From: Armigeres subalbatus
Taxonomy: Eukaryota > Arthropoda > Insecta > Diptera > Culicidae
Reading direction: 5' to 3'
DNA: 64,000 bases
Assembly: GCF_024139115.2 (NCBI RefSeq)
Contig: NC_085140.1
Span: 427,513,781 to 427,577,780 of the forward strand
The position numbers and the translations under genes were made by a program. How positions within the stretch are numbered: the stretch's first letter is position 1; every line of letters begins with the position of its first letter. The notes beneath the pieces were generated by a model. That model saw only the letters and a list, made by a program, of their open reading frames with translations. It made no database searches and was not told where the DNA came from. This document shows, one piece after another, positions 31,465 to 42,299 of this stretch.

Positions 31465-32925
31465 GGGGAGTGAGAAGCGAGTAGTGCGAAGTGAGGAAGA
31501 AGTAAAACGAAAGAATAAAGAAGGAAGTATGAAGAAGGAACAAGAAATAAGGAAGAAGAAAGAAGGTAGAAGGAAGAAGAAAGAAAGAAGAGAGAAGAAG
31601 GAAGAAGATATAAGGAATAACAATGAAGGAAGAAAGAATAAATAAGGAAGAAGGAAAGGGAAGAAAGAAGAAAAAAGAAGAAAGAAGGTAGAAGGAAAAG
31701 GAAGAGCGAAAATGAAAAAAGGGAAAACGAAAAAGGGGAAAAAGAAGAAAAGGGAGAAGAAACAATCAAAGCGAGAGAAGGAAGAAACAAGAGTTAAGGA
31801 GGAAGAAAGAAGACAAAGAAAAGAAGTAAGAAGAGGGGAGAATAAGAAAAAATGATGAAGAAGGAAGAAGGACGATAAAGAAGGAAATGGGAAGAAGGAA
31901 GAAGGAAAAAAAGGAAGAAGAAAGAAGGAAGAAGGGAGATGGGAAAAGAAGAAGGAAAAGGGAAGATGGAAGAAGGAAAGAAGAAGAAGGAAGAAGAAAG
32001 AAAAGGAAGATGGAAGAAGCAAGAAAGAAAAAGAGGGAAAGAAGAAGGAAAAAGGAAGAAGGAAGTTAGAAAAAGGAAGCAGGAAGAAGGAAGAAAGAAA
32101 AAGGAAGACGTAAGAAGGAATAAGAAAAAATTATGAGGAAAGAAGAAAGAAAGTAAATAGAAGAAGGAAAAACGAGGAGGAAGGAAGAAACAAGGATAAG
32201 AGAAGAAGCCAGAAGAAAGAAGAGAAAAAAAGGATAAAGGAAGAAGAACGAAGGAAGAATGAAGAAAGGAGAAAGAAGAAAGAAGAAAGAGAAGGAAGAA
32301 AGAACAAAGAAGGGAAAAGAAAGAATAAAGGAAGAAAAAGGGAAGAAGAAGAAGAAAGAAAAGGAAGATATAAGAAGGAAGAGCAAGAAAGAAGAAGATG
32401 GAAGGAAGAAGGGAGAAAGAAGAAGGAAAAGGAAGAAGGAAGGTGGAAAAAGGAATGTGGAAAAAGGAATGTGGAAAAAGGAAGCAGGAAGAAGGAAGAA
32501 AGAAAAAGGAAGACCGAAGAAGGAATAAGGAAAAACTATGAGGAAAGAAGAAAAAGGAAAATAGAAGAAGGAAAAACGAGGAGGAAGGAAGAAGCAAGAA
32601 TAAGAGAAGAAGCCAGAAGAAAGAAGAGGAAAAAAGGATAAAGGAAGAAGAACGAAGGAAGAATGAAGAAAGGAGAAAGAAGAAATAAGAAATAAGGGAA
32701 AAGAAAGAACAAAGAAGGAAGAGGAAGAAGAAGAAAGAAGAAAGAAGGGAAAAGAAAGAATAAAGGAAAGAGAGAAGGAAGAAAGATGAAGGAAGGAAGA
32801 AGAAAAATGAAGGAGGAAAGAAGGACCAAGAAGAAGGGAGAGGAAGAAGATAGAAAAAAAAGAGAGATAGAATAAGGAGCAAGTAAGAAGGGAGAAAGAA
32901 GAAGGTGTAAGGTGAAAGAATAATT
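31465..32925 (+). repeat. homopurine tract, unit 2
   Basis: About 1.46 kb of almost pure A/G, GAAGAAGG-type. 32066-32500 and 32480-32900 look like an internal duplication (AAAAACGAGGAGGAAGGAAG near 32168 and 32572). The 362- and 297-codon minus frames are low-complexity artefacts. Confidence 0.9.
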
Positions 32926-32984
32926 TCTCATTTTTCACTTTTTGCTTCTTTCTGCTCATTTGGCCTAGTGAGGGTATGGCCTAT

Positions 32985-33120
32985 TGACCATTCGGCCTAT
33001 TGGCCTGACACCCTTATGAGCTATGCTCATTTTAATTACGAAATTACGTCATTAGCAGTCATGAGCCTAATGACCATTCGGCCTATTGGCCTGACACCCT
33101 TATGAGCTATGCTCATTTTC
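32985..33120 (+). repeat. 86-bp direct repeat, two copies
   Basis: TGACCATTCGGCCTATTGGC followed by CTGACACCCTTATGAGCTAT occurs at 32985 and 33071. GGCC-TATT motifs echo the ATTAGGCCGAATGAG at the spacer/purine border of both duplication units (28892 and 31448). Confidence 0.8.
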
Positions 33121-33287
33121 ATTTACAGCGAAAAACAATATGGATTACCGCAATGAATGTAAAATTTCGAAGGGGTACCTATCAAGAAAAAGGTTGAGAA
33201 CCGCTGGTGTAGAACATAATTGCATCAAAATTAAGTGTGGTTTAATTGCAAATTGGGACTAAAAAAGTAAGATAAGCGGAATACAAA

Positions 33288-33429
33288 TCTAGACCAACAT
33301 TTGAAAAGGGCGTAACAGCCAAAATTTATTCCTTCTGATTTTTTGTCTACATATATAGCAATATATGTAGACGAGGAATCAGAAGGAATAAATTTTGGCT
33401 GTTACGCCCTTTTCAAATGTTGATCTAGA
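33288..33429. mobile_element. near-perfect hairpin element (TCTAGA ends)
   Basis: TCTAGACCAACATTTGAAAA...TCTACATATA mirrors TATATGTAGA...TTTTCAAATGTTGATCTAGA, about 65 bp per arm with one or two mismatches, a 3-base bulge and an apex of about 5 nt. Non-coding foldback MITE. Confidence 0.85.
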
Positions 33430-33894
33430 AATCAAAGGCATCCCTACTCAAGGTTCGTATTTAACTATTTACAGTGGTAGTTTACTCATCTAAATCTAAT
33501 CTGCTACAGTTTATATAATATTTAGTTAATAAAAGCTAATCCGTACAGCTTCCACGGTGGACGGATTTCGATTTAAGAGGCGTTGCTTAAATTCATTATT
33601 TTATAATATTTTTGTAATTTCTTATGTGTACATGCCCAACAATTCGGAAATAGAGGCCTTCGTGCTCCTATATCAACGCTAAACGTTTCATTTCCATTCG
33701 TTTTCAATTTTTAAGATCCTTTTTCACATACTGAGGTGCTTTCGATGCCGCACGGTGTTCGATTATGTTAAGGTTCAGAAACCTTGTTCTGATTCTGTCA
33801 ACGATTATCCTTTCATTTATAGTTTCCCACTTCAAATGTGCGGAGTGTTCGAGTAGACGAAAATAGCTCAATAATATCAAATGTTGATAAGATA

Positions 33895-34142
33895 GCAAAA
33901 TGAGATATGGACATGATTGATATAAGAGATAAAAGATCAGACGATAATATCAATATTTTGCACTAAAATATCATAAGAAGATCAAGTTATGCTATTTGTA
34001 AGAAGTGATCAATATCATGTGCCATTAGTTTGTTCTTATCAATAGCATATCTTGATATTTAAATGATATTTCGGTGCAAATTTTTGATATTGTTGCATGT
34101 TCTTTTATCTCTTATATCAATCAAGTCCATATCATGTTTTGT
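33895..34142. mobile_element. TA-flanked hairpin MITE (TTGATAT-rich)
   Basis: Arms of about 120 bp are inverted repeats (GATTGATATAAGAGATAAAA against TTTTATCTCTTATATCAATC, and GCACTAAAATATCAT against the complement of ATGATATTTCGGTGC). TA lies outside each end (33893-33894, 34143-34144). No coding capacity. Confidence 0.75.
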
Positions 34143-34144
34143 TA

Positions 34145-35015
34145 TTCTGTTCATAGCTTCTGCCCGGGGTGCCATGACGCTTATTAGAAACCCAAAGCTT
34201 CCGGTGAAAAATATTTTTCATTCAGCCAGAGCATTATTGGACTGCAAATAATCTTCTGACTAAATTTAAGCCCGTAAGTTATTTAAAAAAATTACAATAA
34301 TTAAATTAAATTCTCCTCCATAATCCTTTACTTACCTAATATTTATATAAAAGTGTTCCATACGAATACAAACTAATATGACAATATAATTGACGATATG
34401 AGTTTTCTTTTTGTTTCTTATTCTTATTCCTTTTTTCTTAATGATCAACTTTTGGTTGATGTTCCGCAGAACCGCAACAAGCGAATTTTTGACTGACTTG
34501 TGATGTTTTGTTCAAAGAAATTATTTAATATAAAAATTTATGCGTAATTGATTTTTTTAGGGTATTGAGATTATTACATATCTTGAATCTATTATAAAAA
34601 CCTAGTCTTAATCCAAAATTTCATGAATTTTTGTGCACTGGAACTATTTTAAATCAATTTCGAAAAACCTAATCATTATGCGTATTGAACACCTCTAACT
34701 TGATTTTGCTTTGGTTCGAGCTGCCAACCTGTGATCAAATTTAGGGTCTATGAGTGTGAAAAAAATATGTTGTAGCTCAGAAAAAGGTGTTCTATCGAAT
34801 GAATAAAAAAATAAGCTTTTTTTTTGTTTTTCAAAATAAAAACCCAATTTGTGTAGAGGTCCTCTATTATGGGTTTGAGGGATAGTGGTACGGTTTATGA
34901 TTCATTGGATTCGCTACACGACGCTTGATCCGGTTGGTTTAGCAGAACCCAGCCCCCTCCTTTGTGCTCTACTGTTCATTAGACGGACTCATCTTATCCT
35001 TAAAAAATAATCAGA
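34145..35015. other. no gene recognised
   Basis: AT-rich DNA without recognisable genes. 34860-34990 is slightly GC-richer, next to the tRNA cluster. Confidence 0.4.
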
Positions 35016-35087
35016 TAGCAGAGCGTAGTTTCGATCTACGGACCTCTGGGTTATGGGCCCAGCACGCTTCCACTGCGCCACTCTGCT
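35016..35087 (-). tRNA. initiator tRNA-Met (CAT), copy 1
   Basis: 72-nt cloverleaf with no intron. Anticodon CAT is at 35055-35053. Initiator hallmarks: A1:U72 pair (acceptor AGCAGAG with CTCTGCT), three G:C pairs below the anticodon loop (GGG CCCATAA CCC) and an ATCGAAA T-loop instead of TTCRANN. Discriminator A; CCA is not encoded. A TTTTTT run about 10 nt past the 3' end serves as Pol III terminator. It delivers methionine to the start codon. The plus-strand copy at 37960 has an identical mature sequence by eye. Confidence 0.97.
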
Positions 35088-35972
35088 CAGATAGCGTTAA
35101 TGATGAAAATTGTTGACAATGTTTCAGCACGTCATATCGTGTGAATTAACTAATTTGTTGGAACGTATAACGCTTGAATGATCCTAAAACTCTTCCCAAC
35201 AGAAAACTGTTCTAAACGTAATATGTAGCTCGTGGGATCAAATTTCTCGAATGTCATGACTTAATATCATTTGACATTGAAAACAATCACGACAAATTCC
35301 AAAAATGGCTGCCACTCCTTGCGTTTTTCCTCGCACAAGTGTAAAATTAAAGGCGATTAGCACATCTGAAAATCACTTTTTTTTGTTTATGCTTTTCGCT
35401 GTTGCCTATCGTTTGCCGTTTGGAGTTATGTGCCCCTAAAAGCGCTATGTACTTTTGAAATTGGTTTCGAACGAGATTCACCTTAATTTCGACTTCTATT
35501 GCCGCAAATTTCAAATTAAAAGCAAGACTAAAACCAAGCTTAAGTTTCGAAAATCACAGGAGCATTCATCCAAAGTCATCATCAGTTGAAAATTAATTCT
35601 TGAAATTATTTTCGACAAATTAGTGAGCCATGACATGTGAATTGACATTTTTTTATCCCTGTATGTTGTATTTGTATGTATGATGGTTTAGTCAAAAGTG
35701 TTGCAATATTTCGCTTTGAATTTGTTTCAATTCCCTCTAGCAAAATCGAATTTTGAAACACTTTTATGTCTAATAAATTCGCACGATACCATTAATTAAA
35801 TGCTTCGGATCTCAAATTAATGATAATTTTCATTTCTGTGGCACGGTGTTCTTGAAAACTTTCGTTGTTATATTTTGTTGTTGTTTTTTCTCTTATCTTT
35901 TTCATTTTTATATCTTTCTTTAGTCTTTACATTTCATGTCAGATAGATAAAGATTATTTTAAAAAGAATCCT
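35088..35972. other. no gene recognised
   Basis: Spacer within the tRNA cluster, AT-rich. Confidence 0.4.
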
Positions 35973-36045
35973 CGCCCAACGTGGGGCTCGAACCCACGAC
36001 CCTGAGATTAAGAGTCTCATGCTCTACCGACTGAGCTAGCCGGGC
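35973..36045 (-). tRNA. tRNA-Lys (CTT), copy 1
   Basis: 73-nt cloverleaf, no intron. Acceptor GCCCGGC pairs with GTTGGGC (two G-U pairs), D-arm GCTC/GAGC, anticodon stem TGAGA/TCTCA, T-arm GTGGG-TTCGAGC-CCCAC, discriminator G. Anticodon CTT at 36012-36010 reads AAG. A TTTTT run follows within about 15 nt. Same mature sequence as the copies at 40602 and 43286. Confidence 0.97.
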
Positions 36046-36297
36046 ACTTACGAATTATTAGCAGTAACAAAGTACGTATGATGATGAAGCTTTGTACCCA
36101 TCCAGAGTCTAAAATGTAACCAAATTTTGAATTATTTTGAAAAATATGTTCTTAGAATACTTACAAGTTTCTTAAATGTTTATCGTCAAGATAATAAAAT
36201 AATTGTTTGTACATACAAATGAACAATATAATAATAAGAAATACATTCAGTTTTTAAACCACTAGTCGGCAATGCAGATAACAACCTAAAAAAAATC

Positions 36298-36314
36298 CGC
36301 CCCCGGGTGGACTC

Positions 36315-36366
<52 letters not shown>

Positions 36367-36371
36367 AAGGC
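36298..36371 (-). tRNA. tRNA-Asn (GTT), copy 1
   Basis: 74-nt cloverleaf, no intron. Acceptor GCCTTCG pairs with CGGGGGC (two U-G wobbles), anticodon stem TTCGG/CCGAA, anticodon GTT at 36337-36335, T-arm GGTGG-TTCGAGT-CCACC, discriminator G. A strong terminator (TTTTTTTT) lies within 10 nt of the 3' end. Confidence 0.97.
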
Positions 36372-37959
36372 GATGGGAAATTGTGTCGCTACTGCCCTTT
36401 TCCATCCAAGCTCATTTAGCTGTATTGAACTTGAACTTGAAATGGTATCCGTGTCAGCTGAGTTTCGCCGAACATCATTTGGGCAGAATACGAATCTCAA
36501 GGTCGCAAATAAAAGCTAATCTAATGTGGTTCATTCATCGTCATAAAGTATCATTTGTCGCTGTATTTGTCGGTAGGCCACACACAACGTCGAGAACACC
36601 GATGGAGCGCAGTACGCCCATGAAATTCCTTTTGTATAAATGCTTTTATGGTATCGTCTTCAGCATGCTTCGTCAATGGCGCTATTGTCGTTGTCCAACC
36701 AACAACAAACTCGTCGTAATTTTGAATGGGTTTCCTGATTTTTACGACCCATCTTCAAGGAAGAAGTGTGCGCTTTGCCACGTCTATAAAAAGTGAAGTG
36801 CATTATTCCCTGTTTATAGAGTACAACCTCTGGACTTTGGTGGCTTCGATGCTGGGTTGCTACTTTTGTCGGTATTGTCTCGTTAAAAAGTCGTAACCTT
36901 AATTAAGGTTCCTTGACATAAATTTTGCGACGGTTCCAGGACAGTTATCATTTCGTGCATTTTACAACATCATAATGTTAAAGGCCTCAAAAACGTTAAA
37001 CAACTTTGTGACTTTCACAAAGTTTTTTTAATGTGCTGTGATTCATCCGTCGTCTTCTAATCCTTGGATGATTCATCATTTCACTTAATTCGCAAACCCG
37101 CTTGCATCACTGCAAAATTCAGTCATCTCATTAAATCGCAACTCTGACTGTGCTGAATACAATCGATTAGTAACAGTTTAATTTATGCACTTGCTGGTGT
37201 CACCCATTTATGGCAGTTGACGCCAACGTCTACGCTGAGTGACTAATTTGAAACCGAAAAAAAATCGTTTTTAAATGATAGCTACGACGACGCGTGTCGG
37301 TGAACTTGACTTGACAATATTCACACACCCACCTTCTTCCCCAGTCGATTCGAGGTGACACCGAATCAATCGCCTTATCAACAATCTCGAGCAGACTGAA
37401 ATTACGTCATTAGCAGTCATCGTCGTGATCAGCGTCGTCGTCGTTTCGGTTTTCACACCAAATCAACCTACATTTCCTCCTTCTAGTCTCGTTCGTTTCG
37501 AGCACTTCCACACACTGTTGGTTGGTTGGCTGTTACCCTCGTTTCTGCTATGTTGTGAGTGTACACGAACGCATATTTGAGGTTATGTTGCTGTTTCTTT
37601 TTCCAAGCACGTTCCGTCTGCAAGCAGCAGCAACAGAAGCAGAAGCTCAAATTAAATTCAACCCCTCGTCGCACTTGGCGCTTTGGCAAGAGTCTCGTGT
37701 ATCCCCGGTTTCGATGTGTGTGCTTTCCACTTCCACTCTGCTGGGTCGATGTTGTTTTGCGTTTTTGCACGAGGCATGTCTTTCACCCCTCGCACACGCT
37801 TCGCTGTGTTGGAGAGCGTGGTTTTTCTCCGGTTCGCTACCTACTTGTGATGTGTCTGCCTGTAGATGTATATTTCTAGTCGGGTAAACCGTTTTCATTT
37901 CATTTTGAGGGTTAGAGACGTAGAATATGACTGTCTGCTGGGAAGCGTTTTCTCATCCG
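36372..37959. other. tRNA-cluster spacer; no gene supported
   Basis: The 137-codon plus frame at 36383-36796 begins 12 bp past a tRNA end and has no recognisable domain. 37200-37880 is GC-richer, with several overlapping open frames on both strands (for example 37522-37887). That pattern comes from composition, although a 5'UTR or promoter-like stretch cannot be excluded. It contains ATTACGTCAT (CRE/ATF-like) at 37401-37410. Confidence 0.4.
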
Positions 37960-38031
37960 AGCAGAGTGGCGCAGTGGAAGCGTGCTGGGCCCATAACCCA
38001 GAGGTCCGTAGATCGAAACTACGCTCTGCTA
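37960..38031 (+). tRNA. initiator tRNA-Met (CAT), copy 2
   Basis: 72 nt, same mature sequence as the minus-strand gene at 35016: A1:U72, GGG/CCC anticodon stem base, ATCGAAA T-loop. Anticodon CAT at 37992-37994. TTTTTTTT starts about 7 nt downstream. It faces away from copy 1, with Lys and Asn genes between them. Confidence 0.97.
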
Positions 38032-38338
38032 ACGTGATTTTTTTTAAAGGTTTACTGCTACAACTGATTACACTAATCGATTAATGTGCTTGATTTATTT
38101 GATTTGTTGTCAATTTGGAAATATCCAAACACTCAATTGATCATTTATGTTCGTAATTCAGTTCTATTTTTGTTAAACTACTGTCAATTGATTATGAAAG
38201 CTGTAATTTTATACCACTTTTTCAGTAATAAGTTTACTGCTGAATGTTTACAACACTCCTTCATGTTTTTAAAATCACTTAATCAAAACTCTGCAAAAGC
38301 AGAAGCATCGGGTAATTCACTCTTCAAAAAATAAAGTA

Positions 38339-38410
38339 CTCCCCGACGGGGAATTGAACCCCGGTCTCCCGCGTGACAGGCGGGGATACTGACCACTATA
38401 CTATCGAGGA
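38339..38410 (-). tRNA. tRNA-Asp (GTC)
   Basis: 72-nt cloverleaf, no intron. Acceptor TCCTCGA/TCGGGGA, anticodon stem CCCGC/GCGGG, anticodon GTC at 38377-38375, T-arm CGGGG-TTCAATT-CCCCG, discriminator G. The T-loop has A where G is commoner (TTCAATT), a tolerated variant. A TTTATTTTTT run follows. Only Asp gene in the window. Confidence 0.96.
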
Positions 38411-39324
38411 CTTATGAATATATTGCAAAAAGTATACCTTGTAAATTACCTTCTTGTGAAAAGCAGGATTTGTGAAATCTATTAGTTCGATATTGAAGTA
38501 AGGGATATTGAAGCAAGTTAGAGGAAGAGTATAATGAAAGTTATCAGTGTAGCCAAGATTGACAACGAGTTACAGAACACACAATGTAGACTGTATCTAT
38601 TCCAACCCAACAGATACGTACATAGTTCGCTGTAAACTGGAAAACTTCTCAACTATTATGTTATCGGTTCACAGTGTACTCTCCTTTACTCGATATCGAA
38701 GGGTGAGGGTGCATCGAATGATACAAGATATCAAGATGAGAACGTAACATCCGAAAATTTGCAAAAATAAACTGATCAGAGTAACCAGGATTTGCATTAA
38801 GTAACAGTACAGCGTTTTAGAAATAATTAACATTATAAATACAGAAATTTATTAGTATAGATAGATATTAATTTAAATTAAGAATATAGAATATAAAGAA
38901 TAAAGAAAGTAAAAGAAGAGAATACTTGTAAATTATATAAATTTGTATTGTTCAATGCACGTCCGTAAAAATTAGTACTTGTTGGTTTGTCTTATTGAGA
39001 AAGCTCCAGATCTATTCACTTAACGATGGTTTTGTCTTTTTGTGCATTAGTGTAGTGAAAATTAGAAAAATATAAAGTAACACTTAAAAAATAAGAATAC
39101 GTAAAGGTTATAGAATCACTCCGAAATTGAACTTTCGATAGAAAGCCCGGTGACCCATAGTTTTATATCCAGAATTCTGTTTTCAAACGATTTTTTTTCG
39201 CTCGTATTTTTGATCGTTTGGTTTTCAATTTATCATCAAAATGCTTGCTACATTTTTCAAGAACCCTACATAATTTCAAGAAAAACAAGATGGTAATTTA
39301 ATTAATTTAAAACTGAATTCTGCG
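38411..39324. other. no gene recognised
   Basis: AT-rich spacer. 38800-38950 is particularly poor in complexity (ATAGA/AATATA). Confidence 0.4.
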
Positions 39325-40160
39325 TATACCAATCAGAGCTTAAAATATTTATCTTTTTGAAGCAACTTCGGTCCGAATTTTGACAAACCTCGCATGATTA
39401 TTCAAAACATAGAATGACAAAGTCAGACAACTATTCCACCAAATCATTCATTCTACTGTCACCGAGTGTGCTTACTACCTATGTGCAGAAAAAAACATAA
39501 AAGGGGAAGTGCACCGGTTTTGGCCAACTTAGTGCCTAATTTGGCCAACCCTGGAAACACATTTTCCAAAATAATCGATCAGTTGAAAGCAGCGTTGAAC
39601 CGTGAGGGATATATCTTTTTTTTTAACTAATAAAACCCTCGCGAATTGCTTTATTTTCGGAGTTATTCGCAAAATTGGCCAAATTAGGAACATGACCAAA
39701 ACCGGTACAGTTCCCCTAAGGCAATCCGTAAGAAACTGCGATCAGCTGACGATTTTTGTTTACCTCGATTTTTTGACAGATTCTGACCGGACTGACAGAA
39801 CAATTCAAAGGAAAATGTTAAGCGCGGTTTACACCAGAAGTGAGTTTCGTTCAACTGCATACACACTTTGTTTTGATTTCGATTGTCAGTCCCATCGCTG
39901 AATGTCCTCATGGATAGCCTAATTAGCATTGTTTATATTGATGTTTACCGTTGAAAGTGCCTCGCGGATGCAAATCGGATTCAGTTCTGTATAACAAATT
40001 ACTTATCTCATTAAAAAGGTGTTCAGATTTCAGATAATTTATCAATTTGTAGAAAGTGCATATATATTCAATGACTTATATTCAACCAAATACTGACAGT
40101 TCAGAGCCGATTATGAATGTGTCTGGGAGTGAGCTGACAAGTGAAGAAAGATAAAAAAAA
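39325..40160 (+). repeat. inverted segmental duplication, left copy
   Basis: Blocks here reappear in reverse complement and the same relative order at 41720-42118. They include TATTCAAAACATAGAATGAC and ATGTGCAGAAAAAAACATAA (39395-39500), ACAGTTCAGAGCCGATTATG and GAGCTGACAAGTGAAGAA (40095-40150). This copy is longer because a MITE (39503-39716) and about 230 bp more lie inside it. The duplication flanks tRNA-Lys at 40602. Confidence 0.7.
39503..39716. mobile_element. small TIR MITE (GGGGAAGTGCACCGG ends), copy 1
   Basis: The left end GGGGAAGTGCACCGGTTTTG mirrors the right end CAAAACCGGTACAGTTCCCC. 214 bp, no coding capacity. Nearly the same sequence as 41005-41223. Flanking TA is clear only on the right. 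Confidence 0.85.
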
Positions 40161-40601
40161 AATCGATTATTTTACACTCTGATACCAATCGACTCAGCTT
40201 GACTTATTGTGGTGATATCTGTATGTCCGTATGTCTGTATGTAATATATGTGAATTTATTTATCTCGTCAACCAACTAACATAAAACAACGTAGACTAGT
40301 ACATATCCGATATCCTTTGCGGGCACCCTTTGCCCTTGACGGAGGTTAGGGTCTTTTTGTTTTCTTATTTCAATTGGCTCAATTGGCTATGGCGTTCTGG
40401 AGAGTATGACAAAATATTGTTTACCCCTATAGCAAGGTTGTAGAAAATTATATCTTCAGCTGTCAGTGAAATTCATTGAATAATTTCATACAGTCAAGTT
40501 AAAATGGTATTTGTATCCTTTTTTCCAGTTCTCTCCTTTAGTGCCAGAGAGAATAGTTTGCTCTACTTGCACGACATAATTGTTGCAACAAAACAGATCA
40601 G

Positions 40602-40674
40602 CGCCCAACGTGGGGCTCGAACCCACGACCCTGAGATTAAGAGTCTCATGCTCTACCGACTGAGCTAGCCGGGC
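40602..40674 (-). tRNA. tRNA-Lys (CTT), copy 2
   Basis: Mature sequence as at 35973. Anticodon CTT at 40641-40639. A TTTT terminator lies about 11 nt past the 3' end. It lies between the two arms of the inverted duplication. The overlapping minus frame (ARLAQSVEHETLNLRVV type) is the familiar false translation of a tRNA-Lys gene. Confidence 0.97.
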
Positions 40675-41004
40675 TGACATTCAGAAGATGTGTTCGGTTA
40701 TTCTTGTATTCATTTCCATTTGGTGTAGTGTACACATTTGTCCAAGGGGCCAAGGGTATAAATACTAGTAAAAGGGGTTTTGATTTTAGTGGGTAGTGTA
40801 AAAACTATTGCAGTCAGCCTCACACTACTTGAGTCTAAGGTTGTCTAAGTTGAAAAAACATTTTTTCTTCAATAAATTCACGTCTTACAAGGTAAAAGAG
40901 AGTTAAACAACTTTGAGGACAAACGCAATGGAGTCCAGTACTTGAAACTTATTCAACAACGAATCAAGAAATCACAATCAGCATTGCAATAAGAATTTAA
41001 AATA

Positions 41005-41223
41005 GGGGAAGTGCACCGGTTTTGGCCAACTTAGTGCCTAATTTGGCCAACCCTGGAAAATACATTTTTTTTCCAAAATAATCAATCAGTTGAAAGCAGC
41101 GTTGAACCGTGAGAGATATATCTTTTGATGGAACTAATGAAACTCTCGCGAATTGCTTTATTTTTGGAGTTATTCGCAAAATTGGCCAAATTAGAAACAT
41201 GGCCAAAACCGGTACAGTTCCCC
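41005..41223. mobile_element. small TIR MITE (GGGGAAGTGCACCGG ends), copy 2
   Basis: 219 bp, with the same TIRs as copy 1 and an exact TA on both sides (41003-41004, 41224-41225). It is not at the mirrored position of copy 1, so it inserted independently of the segmental duplication. Confidence 0.9.
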
Positions 41224-41719
41224 TATTCCCAGTTGTCATAATATTGAGGTCATTTTGAAATCGAATCCTAACCAGTGGTGGAAATCTGTGAACTTTGCTT
41301 ACAAAACGAGAATTAGGCAATGCAAAATACTTGCGAGCACTTGTTTTGCCTTTTTCTTGCCTACCTACTACTCGCAGAGAAAACAAAAAAACGAACCCCG
41401 AAAAATGTTCGTGAAGCTTAGCGAATCATTCGCGTTAGTTAGCAAAATGTCAAAATCTCGAAACTAGTTTCTTACGGATGTTCGAGCAAGAACACATTTG
41501 TTTGTTGTTATTGAGTTTATCTCAAGCGAAATTTGTCCATTGTATTTGTAGTAACCACAAATAATCGTGACCGTGATTTTTGTCTTTGCTCTGCTAGTAC
41601 TCACGATTCACGAACAAAGCAAGCATAAGAAAAAAGCAGGCAGTAGGGGTTTCCGCGAGTGTGGCATTTTGGGTAGGCACAATTACACTCTTTTCTTACT
41701 CGTGAAGCGAGTATTTCCG

Positions 41720-42118
41720 AATGTTTTTGGTGTTCTTCACTTGTCAGCTCACTTCCAGACACATTCATAGTCGGCTCTGGACTGTCAATATTCAGATGAA
41801 TATTGGTCATTGAAGATTTTCGTGGATTCTATAAATTATTTCAAATCTAAACACGTTTTAAATGAGTAATATATCACACAGAACTGGGTCTGATTTTCAA
41901 CCATGAGCCACTTTTAGCGGTAAGCGTCAATTTAAACAAGGCTAATTATGTTTTTTTCTGCACATAGTAAACGCTATCAGTGACAAACAACAAACGGTGG
42001 GGAGTAGTATTTGATTATGTCATTCTATGTTTTGAATAGTCATGCGATGTTTGTCAAAAATCGAACTGAAATAGATTCATGAAGTTGAATATTTTACGCT
42101 CTCTGGTACTGATCCTTA
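41720..42118 (-). repeat. inverted segmental duplication, right copy
   Basis: Reverse complement counterpart of parts of 39325-40160: CTTCACTTGTCAGCTCAC and CATTCATAGTCGGCTCTGGA (41735-41785), and TTATGTTTTTTTCTGCACAT (41946-41965) through GTCATTCTATGTTTTGAATA. It is the compact form, lacking the MITE. Confidence 0.7.
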
Positions 42119-42225
42119 ACTTGGTCCTAAACTGACATGGCCGCGGGACTGTAAGGACATGGCCAGAAAAACTCCACGGATTGCGGCATCGTTGACTGCT
42201 TTCGTCGATGGTTTTAAAAATATCT

Positions 42226-42242
42226 CGCCCCCGGGTGGACTC

Positions 42243-42294
<52 letters not shown>

Positions 42295-42299
42295 AAGGC
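42226..42299 (-). tRNA. tRNA-Asn (GTT), copy 2
   Basis: Same 74-nt sequence as 36298 (acceptor GCCTTCG). Anticodon GTT at 42265-42263. The 3' flank (GAGATATTTTTAAAAC) is shared with copy 3 at 47476, which suggests one arose by duplication of the other. Confidence 0.97.

Larger units (their letters stand above)
29447..32925 (+). repeat. tandem segmental duplication, unit 2
   Basis: Second copy of the 26801 unit with the same order of parts. The leader (29447-29975) is nearly identical. The satellite is shorter and richer in CTCGGAAG variants, and the purine tract is about 2.7 times longer than in unit 1. The unit ends near 32925, before AATTTCTCATTTTTCACTTT. Confidence 0.9.

Noticed and set aside
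31794..32959. 362- and 297-codon minus-strand frames
   Set aside because: Same homopurine artefact in the second unit; not membrane proteins.
34770..34800. TGTAGCTCAG resembling a tRNA D-arm
   Set aside because: No acceptor, anticodon or T-arm follows.
36383..36796. 137-codon plus frame next to tRNA-Asn
   Set aside because: No domain, signal peptide or splice support; it begins in tRNA flank.
37522..37887. Overlapping 121- and 106-codon plus frames and an 83-codon minus frame
   Set aside because: Open on both strands because of local GC-rich composition; no protein features.
40486..40680. 64-codon frame with ARLAQSVEHETLNLRVV
   Set aside because: Well-known false translation of a tRNA-Lys gene.
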